From assembly GCA_001916005.1 (NCBI GenBank), contig MNRP01000053.1, forward strand, positions 1 to 26,803: a DNA stretch of 26,803 nucleotides, read 5' to 3'. How positions within the stretch are numbered: position 1 is the stretch's first letter; every line of letters begins with the position of its first letter. A program made the translations under genes and the position numbers. Below are positions 1-5,714 of the stretch, piece after piece. The notes under the pieces were generated by a model. It ran no database searches. It was given only the letters and a program-made list of their open reading frames with translations, and was not told the DNA's origin. The stretch is from Clostridium sp. 26_22 (lineage in GTDB: Bacteria > Bacillota > Clostridia > TANB77 > CAG-508).

Positions 1-22
1 TATCTTTCATAACAGTTCTCAT
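1..22 (-). CDS. Possible 5' end of a minus-strand gene running off the window
   Basis: On the minus strand an ATG at 22-20 opens a frame reading M-R-T-V-M-K-D up to the window edge. A GGAGG lies at 28-24, only one base from that ATG, and a second in-frame ATG at 10-8 has a 13-base spacing, so neither spacing is ideal. A TATAAT-like box (about 34-29, minus strand) lies just upstream, followed outward by two 24-bp repeats. That arrangement would fit the start of a transposase gene at the end of another insertion sequence, but seven codons are too few to assign a function. Confidence 0.25.
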
Positions 23-36
23 ACCTCCATTATATC

Positions 37-89
37 ATAGGGTGAACTTTTCATAAATTAATTTTATAGGGTGATCATATCATAAATTA
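37..89. repeat. Two 24-bp direct repeats
   Basis: Positions 37-60 and 66-89 share ATAGGGTGA at one end and TCATAAATTA at the other, with a few mismatches between, and start 29 bp apart. They lie between the possible minus-strand start at 22 and the IS element. Spaced short repeats just upstream of a transposase-like start resemble transposase-binding repeats at an IS end; that reading is inference. Confidence 0.5.
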
Positions 90-113
90 TTCATAAAATG
101 CTAGAAAAATAGT
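85..113. repeat. Target-site duplication, left copy (29 bp)
   Basis: This stretch is identical over 29 bases to 1688-1716 (core TCATAAAATGCTAG). The two copies bracket the insertion sequence exactly, which is the expected footprint of transposition with target duplication. IS1202-type elements are known for unusually long duplications in this size range. Confidence 0.85.
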
Positions 114-151
114 GTCAATCATTTTTGAAAATGTCTTAAAATTTTTTATTT

Positions 152-181
152 ATTAGCACTAAATTTTTATTTAGTGCTAAT
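152..181. terminator. Hairpin after the transposase gene
   Basis: A perfect 12-bp stem (152-163 with 170-181) encloses a 6-base loop, just beyond the transposase stop codon at 185-187. No clean U-run follows in the minus direction, so it may end or protect the transposase transcript or block read-through into the element rather than act as a strong terminator. Confidence 0.45.
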
Positions 182-184
182 ATT

Positions 185-1573
185 TTATGCGACATTTTCT
201 AAACGATGTTTTTGATTTTTTACGAAATCTTCAAATACTTTGCTTTTCCACGGATGAGTCATTTTCGGAATATATACTTTTCTTTCTTTTGTTTTCTCTA
301 TTTCATCAAAATTCTCTGATTTTGCTTGTACTTCTGATATTTCTTCTAATGCAAATACTGAATTATCTACTGTTGCATATAAATTTCCATCAAATGCTTT
401 TATTACAATACATTTTGTGCCTTTGTTAAAATATATTGGAGTGCCTGTTCTGTTTATAAATCTGTAATAATGCTTGTTATATTTTATTGAATGTCCACTA
501 TCAACCACTCTTTTAAACAATATTGCTAATATAAGATTTATTTTTTCATTACTTGGTTGATTTTCAAATACAGATTTGTTATTATTAATACATAAAGCGA
601 ATTTATCATTAAATCGTTTTATGTATGTACTTAAGAATTCGTTGGCTTCATCAATGGTACTGATTTGAGCCAGTCTAAGCTCTTGTGGAAGTCTTTGTTG
701 TAATGTTTGAAAAAGTCTTTCTACTCGTGGCTTAAATTCTGGTACAGAACTTGTTTCAATATGTATGCCTAATTGTTTACAAGCATAAGCATACTGTGTG
801 AAAGTATCTTCCTCAACCTTAGAAGATGCTTTCTTTTTATATTCAAAAACTGTTCTTTTATCTGTTTTAATTAAATATGGGATTCCATATTTTGTTAAAA
901 TTTGATGTGTTATGTTGTAATAGCCATTTAATGTTTCTTCTTTATCAAAATATAAACCTACAACTTGACCTGTTGCATCATCTATTGCCGCATGAAGAGC
1001 GGTTTTTGTTTTTCCAAACCATAAATGAATACATGCATCCATTTGTAATTCCTCTCCAAAATATTGACATCTTGGTTGTCTTGGATGCGCATCTTCAACT
1101 GCTACCATTTTTGCTTGTATATTTGCTTTTTCTGTATTATTTTTTGCTTGTTGTTGTTCCTTTAATAATTGCTTTCTAAATTTTTTTCTTGTTGATTTAT
1201 GTGTCCTTGGGGAGAATATATATCTATCTCTTAAAATTGTTCTTACTTCATCAACTGATAAAAAGATATTTTCATCTTTAGCTAAATATTCTGAAAAAGA
1301 TGTGTATGTGCAATCAAAATATTTACTCAAATATATTTGTTCTATTTCGGTTTTTTCTTCTTCTGATAATGCATGTGCTGGTTTTCTGCCGCGGTTACCA
1401 TGTATAAAAAATTCTTTGCCTTTTTCTCTATAACCGGCGATCATTCTGTCTATTTGTCTAATTGATCTATTAAGCATTACTGCTGCTCTTTTTTTATTTC
1501 CATTTGTTTCAACTAATTTCTTAATAACTTTGTATTTTAATTCTTCATTCATTCTTAATTCTACCTTTCTCAT
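185..1573 (-). CDS. IS1202-like DDE transposase
   Basis: This 462-residue DDE transposase cuts the element's ends and joins them to target DNA. Residues about 10-50 form a helix-turn-helix region that includes N-K-K-R-A-A-V-M-L-N-R-S. An integrase-type catalytic core follows. Candidate catalytic residues are D179 (in Q-M-D-A-C-I-H-L-W-F-G), D238 (in I-K-T-D-K-R-T-V-F-E-Y) and E285 (in K-P-R-V-E-R-L-F-Q-T-L-Q). The wording around these residues is typical of the IS1202/ISTde1 group (ISNCY transposases), and the length is usual for it. The start at 1573 has a TTGGAGG ribosome binding site about seven bases upstream; a second Met at codon 8 is less likely. No stop codon or frameshift interrupts it, so it may be active. 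Confidence 0.88.
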   Translation of the reverse strand: MRKVELRMNEELKYKVIKKLVETNGNKKRAAVMLNRSIRQIDRMIAGYREKGKEFFIHGNRGRKPAHALSEEEKTEIEQIYLSKYFDCTYTSFSEYLAKDENIFLSVDEVRTILRDRYIFSPRTHKSTRKKFRKQLLKEQQQAKNNTEKANIQAKMVAVEDAHPRQPRCQYFGEELQMDACIHLWFGKTKTALHAAIDDATGQVVGLYFDKEETLNGYYNITHQILTKYGIPYLIKTDKRTVFEYKKKASSKVEEDTFTQYAYACKQLGIHIETSSVPEFKPRVERLFQTLQQRLPQELRLAQISTIDEANEFLSTYIKRFNDKFALCINNNKSVFENQPSNEKINLILAILFKRVVDSGHSIKYNKHYYRFINRTGTPIYFNKGTKCIVIKAFDGNLYATVDNSVFALEEISEVQAKSENFDEIEKTKERKVYIPKMTHPWKSKVFEDFVKNQKHRLENVA

Positions 1574-1632
1574 TTGTTTACCTCCAATAAAAATAATTAT
1601 ATTTTATATTAAAAAGATAAACAATATATTTT

Positions 1633-1682
1633 TTTATTAAGACATTTTCTCAAATGATTTATTAAGACATTATCACAAATGA
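1633..1682. repeat. Tandem pair of 25-bp units at the right IS end
   Basis: Units 1633-1657 and 1658-1682 are directly adjacent, both read TTTATTAAGACATT then TC then CAAATGA, and differ at two positions. Each is an inverted version of the single unit at the left end (about 119-139). They are probably transposase-binding sites and lie upstream of the transposase gene, where binding could also repress it. Confidence 0.6.
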
Positions 1683-1687
1683 ATTAT

Positions 1688-1716
1688 AATTATTCATAAA
1701 ATGCTAGAAAAATAGT
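1688..1716. repeat. Target-site duplication, right copy (29 bp)
   Basis: Identical to 85-113. Its last base, T1716, is the first base of the rpmF -35 hexamer, so the duplication kept that promoter whole. Confidence 0.85.
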
Positions 1717-1744
1717 TGACAAAAATAAAAAATACTTGTATAAT
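1716..1744 (+). promoter_or_regulatory. rpmF promoter, consensus sigma-A type
   Basis: TTGACA (1716-1721) and TATAAT (1739-1744) are both perfect hexamers with a 17-base spacer. This is the only good promoter between the IS and rpmF. A small 7-bp hairpin (1780-1798) follows in the 5' leader. Confidence 0.85.
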
Positions 1745-1819
1745 TTTATAGTGACATAAAAATAGTAAAAATTTCAAATAGATATAAAACATATATCTTT
1801 AAGCAAGGGGGGAATTAAA

Positions 1820-2011
1820 ATGGCACAACCAAAAAGAAGATGGTCAAAAGCAAGAACACATTCAAAAAGATCAACATGGAAAAAAGAACAACCAAAATTC
1901 GCTACATGCCCAAATTGTAATGAACCAGTATTACCACACAGAGTTTGCGGAAACTGCGGATATTATGATGGTAAACAAATCGTAGCAAAAAAAGAAACTG
2001 AAAATGCATAA
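1820..2011 (+). CDS. rpmF: 50S ribosomal protein L32
   Basis: L32 is a small zinc-binding protein of the large ribosomal subunit. The 63-residue product begins M-A-Q-P-K-R-R-W-S-K-A-R and has the zinc ribbon cysteines C30, C33, C43 and C46 (C-P-N-C and C-G-N-C), with a basic N-terminal half that binds rRNA. A strong AAGGGGGGAA ribosome binding site precedes the ATG. In many Firmicutes rpmF follows a yceD-type gene on the same strand; here an insertion sequence lies directly upstream and rpmF has its own promoter and terminator, so it is transcribed alone. Confidence 0.97.
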   Translation: MAQPKRRWSKARTHSKRSTWKKEQPKFATCPNCNEPVLPHRVCGNCGYYDGKQIVAKKETENA

Positions 2012-2015
2012 TTAT

Positions 2016-2041
2016 AAATAGCACAAAGTGCTATTTTTTCT
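2016..2041 (+). terminator. rpmF intrinsic terminator
   Basis: A 9-bp stem (2016-2024 with 2028-2036) with a three-base AAA loop runs straight into a T tract, a few bases after the rpmF stop codon. Confidence 0.85.
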
Positions 2042-2078
2042 TTTTGTTACAAAAAAATACAAAAAATTCAAAAAAACG

Positions 2079-2107
2079 TATACAATTTTTAATTAATGTG
2101 ATATTAT
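2079..2107 (+). promoter_or_regulatory. Candidate promoter for the DUF308 gene
   Basis: TATACA (2079-2084) and TATTAT (2102-2107) are 17 bases apart, ahead of the ribosome binding site GAGAGGGAG near 2132. The -35 match is modest (4 of 6). Confidence 0.4.
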
Positions 2108-2143
2108 ATAGCCATAAAATACTAAAGAAAGAGAGGGAGTATT

Positions 2144-2680
2144 ATGTTTGAAAAATTTTTAAAAAGATCAAGTTGGACAGACATAGTTATTTCAATAATA
2201 TTCGTATTATTTGGAGCACTTTTAATAGCTAAACCAAATGAAATGGTTGCTGCAATCTCAATAATATTTGGAATTGTATTCATAGCAATGGGTGTTTTAA
2301 AATTAATAGAATATTTTACTTCAGAAACAAAAGAAGACTATCTATTATCAATTGCATTAATAGCTGTAGTATTTGGAGTAATTGTGTTATTTGCATCTGA
2401 TTCTATAATTTCATTATTTAGAATTATTTTAGGTGTATGGATTATAGCAGCTGGAATAATGGATTTTCAAACAACACTTATTTGGAAAGAAGTTAAATCA
2501 GTATATTGGACATTAGCATTATTATTTTCAATGTTAATGATAATTGCTGGTATAGTAATCCTAGTTAATGCAAATATCTTATTCACAACAATAGGTGTTT
2601 TAACTATAATTTATGCAGTTCTAGATATAATAGACAGAATTATATTTATGAGCAAAATAAAAGATTATATTAAAGAATAA
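2144..2680 (+). CDS. DUF308/HdeD-family membrane protein
   Basis: The 178-residue product is almost entirely hydrophobic, with about six predicted transmembrane helices separated by short charged turns. The first pair runs from about residue 12 to 57, and the segments include I-V-I-S-I-I-F-V-L-F-G-A-L-L-I and a repeated F-G-I-V/V-F-I-A-M-G-type pattern. The two-helix repeat and overall size match the HdeD/DUF308 family, whose founding member is linked to acid resistance in E. coli; the molecular activity is not known. The ATG has a GAGAGGGAG ribosome binding site. It lies between the rpmF terminator and a hairpin before metK, so it looks like a single-gene unit. The family call is solid; the role is not. 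Confidence 0.8.
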   Translation: MFEKFLKRSSWTDIVISIIFVLFGALLIAKPNEMVAAISIIFGIVFIAMGVLKLIEYFTSETKEDYLLSIALIAVVFGVIVLFASDSIISLFRIILGVWIIAAGIMDFQTTLIWKEVKSVYWTLALLFSMLMIIAGIVILVNANILFTTIGVLTIIYAVLDIIDRIIFMSKIKDYIKE

Positions 2681-2703
2681 TTAATTTAATATACATCCAA
2701 AAT

Positions 2704-2740
2704 AAAGTTGTCAGGAGGATTACCTTTTGGCAACTTTTTG
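2704..2740 (+). promoter_or_regulatory. Two-tier hairpin between the DUF308 gene and metK
   Basis: Outer stem AAAGTTG (2704-2710) pairs with CAACTTT (2731-2737). After a symmetric two-base internal loop, AGGAGG (2713-2718) pairs with CCTTTT (2723-2728) using two G-U pairs, around an ATTA loop. The stem runs into five T's, so it can end the upstream transcript. It also lies 34 bases before the metK start and hides an AGGAGG, so it may be a leader control element. It is far too short for a SAM-I riboswitch. Confidence 0.55.
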
Positions 2741-2774
2741 ACAATTAATGATAAAGAAAAGAGGAATAAATAAA

Positions 2775-3884
2775 ATGAAAAGATATTTTTTTACTTCAGA
2801 AAGTGTAACAGAAGGACATCCAGATAAGTTATGTGATACAATATCTGATAAAATTTTAGATGAATATTTAAAACAAGATAGTAAATCAAGAGTTGCTGTT
2901 GAAACTTTTGCATCAAAAAATGAAATAACAATAGCAGGACAAATAACTTCAAAAGGAAATGTTGATATAGAAAAAGTTGTAAGAGATACAATAAAAGAAA
3001 TTGGCTTTGATAATGAAAAAACAGATATTGATTATAGAACTTGTAAGGTTCATATTAATATAACAAAACAAAGCCCAGATATTGCTATGGGAGTGGACGT
3101 TGGTGGAGCAGGTGACCAAGGAATAATGTTTGGCTTTGCCTGTGACGAAACGCCAAATTATATGCCATATGCTATTGAAATGGCACACAGATTATCAAAA
3201 AAATTAACAGAAGTTAGAAAATCAAAAGAATTAGAATATTTAAGACCTGATGGAAAAACACAAGTAACTGTAGAATATAAAGATGACAAACCAAAAAGAA
3301 TAGAAACAATATTAATTTCAACTCAACATTTAGAAACAGTAAGTGATGAACAATTAAAAAAAGATATAGTAGAAAAAGTAATAAAACAGGTAATTCCTCA
3401 AAAAATGATAGATGAAAAAACAAAAATATATATAAATCCAACTGGAAGATTTGTAATAGGTGGGCCTTTGGGAGACACCGGTTTAACTGGAAGAAAAATA
3501 ATTGTTGACACATATGGTGGTTATGCAAGACATGGGGGAGGAGCATTTTCTGGAAAAGATGCTAGTAAAGTAGACCGTTCTGCAGCTTATATGTTACGCC
3601 ATATTGCGAAAAATTTAGTAGCAAATGGTTATGCAAAAAAATGTGAAATTCAAATTTCATATGCAATAGGAATGGAAGAACCATTATCAATATGTGTAAA
3701 TACTTTTGGAACAGGAACAAAATCTGAAGAAGAACTAGAAAAATTAATAAAAGAGAAATTTGACTTAACTCCAAATGGAATTATAAAATATTTAGAACTA
3801 GAAAAACCAATATATTCTAAAACAACAAATTATGGACATTTTGGAAAAAATGAGTTAAAATGGGAAGAAATAATAGAAATCTAA
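2775..3884 (+). CDS. metK: S-adenosylmethionine synthetase
   Basis: MetK joins methionine and ATP to make S-adenosylmethionine, the cell's methyl donor, releasing phosphate and pyrophosphate; it acts in the cytosol as a multimer. The protein shows T-E-G-H-P-D-K (12-18, ATP-binding N-terminal motif), G-A-G-D-Q-G-I-M-F-G-F-A (111-122, family signature) and G-G-G-A-F-S-G-K-D (254-262, phosphate-binding loop). I place the start at 2775 because M-K-R-Y-F-F-T-S-E-S-V matches the usual N-terminus and AGAGG at about 2759-2763 gives good spacing; an in-frame ATG at 2748 would add nine unusual residues. The 369-residue length is slightly short for the family (usually 380-400) but all motifs are present. 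The DUF2974 gene follows 19 bp later and probably shares the transcript. Confidence 0.96.
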   Translation: MKRYFFTSESVTEGHPDKLCDTISDKILDEYLKQDSKSRVAVETFASKNEITIAGQITSKGNVDIEKVVRDTIKEIGFDNEKTDIDYRTCKVHINITKQSPDIAMGVDVGGAGDQGIMFGFACDETPNYMPYAIEMAHRLSKKLTEVRKSKELEYLRPDGKTQVTVEYKDDKPKRIETILISTQHLETVSDEQLKKDIVEKVIKQVIPQKMIDEKTKIYINPTGRFVIGGPLGDTGLTGRKIIVDTYGGYARHGGGAFSGKDASKVDRSAAYMLRHIAKNLVANGYAKKCEIQISYAIGMEEPLSICVNTFGTGTKSEEELEKLIKEKFDLTPNGIIKYLELEKPIYSKTTNYGHFGKNELKWEEIIEI

Positions 3885-3903
3885 AAAGAAAAGAGGAACT
3901 TAT

Positions 3904-5004
3904 ATGGCAAATGTATTTGATTATCTAAAATGGAGAGGGGATTTAAATTTAGAAAAATCAAGTTTTAATGAAATAGATAATTTAATTTTATCACGTTTTT
4001 CTTACTTTCCATTTGATAATATAATAAAAGAAGATGAAGTAGTAACAATAAAAGAACTAAGCGAAAGATTTGAAAAAACAGACATAAACCCAATTCATAT
4101 TTTATGGAAAGATGATAAAGAATTCTTTCCTGCAATGGGAAAAACAGAAAGATTTGGAAATATGCTTGCTACAAAATATATAAATAAAATAGAAACAGAA
4201 CAAGAAAAACAATTTTCTGCAATTACTGTATTAATGCCAGATGACACAATATATGTATCATTTAGAGGGACAGACAACACAATAGTTGGCTGGAAAGAAG
4301 ATTTTAATATGAGTTTTAAAAGCCATATAGCTTCTCAAATATCAGCAAAAGAATATCTAGAAAATATAGCAGAAGAATTTCCAAATAAGAAAATTAGAGT
4401 TGGTGGACATTCTAAAGGTGGAAATATTGCAATATATGCCTCAGCATTTGCAAAACAAGAAGTAAAAGATAGAATAATAAATGTGTATAATAATGATGGA
4501 CCAGGTTTTTGCGAGGATGTTATAAAAACAGAAGAATATCAAGAAATTATGCCAAAAACACATACATACATTCCACAATCATCTATAATAGGAAGATTAA
4601 TGAACCACAAAGAAGAATATACAATAGTTGAAAGCACTCAAAAAGGGATAATGCAACATGACCTATATACCTGGCAAATATTAGGTAAAGAATTCGTTAC
4701 AGCAAAAGAACTTACAAATGACAGTGTATTTATAGACAAAACAATAACAAGTTGGCTTGAAAAAGTTGAACCAACAAAAAGAGAACAAGTTATAGATGTA
4801 ATATTTGAAATTTTGAGTAATACAGATGCACAAACAATGAAAGAATTGAAAGCTAATTGGTTTGTAAATGCTAGAACAATTTTGACTTCATATAAGAGTA
4901 TTGATAATGAGACTAAAGAAATGATTTGGAAGACTGTTAGTGAATTATTAAAGAGTGCTAAAAATAATATATTTGGTGATTTTTCTAAGTTACCAGAAAA
5001 GTAA
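3904..5004 (+). CDS. DUF2974 (Mbeg1-like) alpha/beta hydrolase
   Basis: This 366-residue protein belongs to the DUF2974 group of lipase-like alpha/beta hydrolases. I see Y-V-S-F-R-G-T-D (117-124), the oxyanion strand typical of class 3-type lipases, then the nucleophile elbow G-G-H-S-K-G-G with S170. D198 (in N-N-D-G-P-G-F) and H252 (in M-Q-H-D-L-Y-T-W) could complete the triad. There is no signal peptide, so it is probably cytosolic. Its substrate is unknown for the family. An AAAGAGGAA ribosome binding site precedes the ATG. It starts 19 bp after metK, suggesting co-transcription, and ends before a strong bidirectional terminator. Confidence 0.85.
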   Translation: MANVFDYLKWRGDLNLEKSSFNEIDNLILSRFSYFPFDNIIKEDEVVTIKELSERFEKTDINPIHILWKDDKEFFPAMGKTERFGNMLATKYINKIETEQEKQFSAITVLMPDDTIYVSFRGTDNTIVGWKEDFNMSFKSHIASQISAKEYLENIAEEFPNKKIRVGGHSKGGNIAIYASAFAKQEVKDRIINVYNNDGPGFCEDVIKTEEYQEIMPKTHTYIPQSSIIGRLMNHKEEYTIVESTQKGIMQHDLYTWQILGKEFVTAKELTNDSVFIDKTITSWLEKVEPTKREQVIDVIFEILSNTDAQTMKELKANWFVNARTILTSYKSIDNETKEMIWKTVSELLKSAKNNIFGDFSKLPEK

Positions 5005-5025
5005 AAAATTAAATAAATCCAAATT

Positions 5026-5060
5026 TAAAAAACCAACAGAAAAAATCTGTTGGTTTTTTA
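5026..5060. terminator. Bidirectional terminator between convergent genes
   Basis: A perfect 15-bp stem (5026-5040 with 5046-5060) has an A5 loop and A/T runs on both sides, so it can stop transcripts from the DUF2974 gene (+) and from the convergent hypothetical gene (-). Confidence 0.9.
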
Positions 5061-5079
5061 AATACATTTCACGTTATTA

Positions 5080-5520
5080 TTAACAATCTTTGAATGGCAT
5101 ATGTCTTGCGTTATGTTTCATATAATATATTTCCTGAATAGATTCTATATCATGATTGAATTTTTTATTTATTTTTGATGAAGAGTTGAAGGCTAATAGC
5201 CTTTCTGCATTTGAGAGTGCAAACCATTTTTTTAAGGAATTATGATACTCATCCGAAATGCTCTTACAACATTCTTTAAGTTGCTCATCAGTAAAATCTT
5301 TATAGTCATCATAATTAAGAATAAAATCCAAATTTTTAAAAAATGATACTTCGTAGTCTCTATCAAATTTTTCAAAATCAGTCATACTAGCATTATCAAG
5401 CTTACCAATTTTATCTAAAACAAATTTTGGTATATTATCTATTTCTCTAGTAATGAATTTTAAGTCAAATATTTGAACATATACTACATTCCGTTCATTT
5501 TCTTCGTGAAATATTTTCAT
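5080..5520 (-). CDS. Hypothetical protein, 146 residues
   Basis: I do not recognise this protein. It is a small, soluble, acidic and aromatic-rich product with no membrane segment or signal peptide. Features include a short beta-like start (N-V-V-Y-V-Q-I-F-D-L-K-F), then mostly helical, charged sequence with F-T-D-E-Q-L-K-E-C-C-K-S and K-K-W-F-A-L-S-N-A-E-R-L. I start it at 5520 because a perfect AGGAGG lies seven bases upstream on the minus strand; an earlier ATG at 5553 would make that ribosome binding site internal. It has its own consensus-like promoter and converges on the DUF2974 gene, so it is an independent single-gene unit. Confidence 0.75.
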   Translation of the reverse strand: MKIFHEENERNVVYVQIFDLKFITREIDNIPKFVLDKIGKLDNASMTDFEKFDRDYEVSFFKNLDFILNYDDYKDFTDEQLKECCKSISDEYHNSLKKWFALSNAERLLAFNSSSKINKKFNHDIESIQEIYYMKHNARHMPFKDC

Positions 5521-5575
5521 TATAAATCCTCCTAATAAGTAAAAATTTAACAAAATTATAAGGTTACATAATTGT

Positions 5576-5604
5576 AGTATAACATATTTTTACAAAAATG
5601 TCAA
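5576..5604 (-). promoter_or_regulatory. Promoter of the minus-strand hypothetical gene
   Basis: On the minus strand TTGACA (5604-5599) and TATACT (5581-5576) are separated by 17 bases, an excellent sigma-A promoter about 56 bases from the chosen start. Confidence 0.8.
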
Positions 5605-5624
5605 TAAAAACTGCTACCAAACTC

Positions 5625-5653
5625 TTGTTTTAATCTTAAAAATATAGTATAAT
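5625..5653 (+). promoter_or_regulatory. uvrA promoter
   Basis: TTGTTT (5625-5630) and TATAAT (5648-5653) are 17 bases apart. It is divergent from the hypothetical gene's promoter. Confidence 0.7.
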
Positions 5654-5660
5654 ATTTTCG

Positions 5661-5707
5661 AACCAATTAAACAACGTCCCCGTTGGTTGATTTTGGTTTG
5701 AGGGGGA
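5661..5707 (+). promoter_or_regulatory. Structured uvrA leader
   Basis: CAACG (5672-5676) and CGTTG (5681-5685) form a small hairpin with a TCCC loop. AACCAA (5661-5666) can pair with either of two TTGGTT copies (5683-5688 or 5693-5698). The TCCCC at 5677-5681 is complementary to the GGGGGA ribosome binding site at 5702-5707. The leader could therefore adopt alternative folds that hide or expose the translation start. No effect has been shown. Confidence 0.4.
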
Positions 5708-5714
5708 ATAAAAA

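Larger units (their letters stand above)
114..1687 (-). mobile_element. Complete IS1202-like (ISNCY-type) insertion sequence, about 1574 bp
   Basis: One transposase gene fills most of the element. The outer 27 bases are imperfect inverted repeats, with about 20 matches including a shared AATGTCTTAA block at 129-138 and, inverted, on the right side near 1662-1671. A perfect 29-bp direct repeat flanks it. The right end carries two adjacent 25-bp units (1633-1657 and 1658-1682); the left end has one comparable unit. Intact ends, an intact transposase and identical flanks suggest a fairly recent insertion. The exact end bases could be off by one or two. Confidence 0.8.

Noticed and set aside
187..1179. 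Plus-strand frames within the IS region
   Set aside because: They are Leu/Phe-rich shadows of the minus-strand transposase and have no ribosome binding sites.
2704..2774. SAM-I, SAM-II or S-MK box riboswitch before metK
   Set aside because: The segment is too short for SAM-I and lacks its multi-helix core; the bases do not match the S-MK or SAM-II patterns I know. It is kept only as an unassigned hairpin.
5659..5674. CGAAC near the uvrA promoter as a LexA box
   Set aside because: Only the left half-site is present; the right half that should read GTTC is AAAC/TTAAA, and no better alignment exists nearby. It scores clearly worse than the three boxes at the yneA-like promoter.
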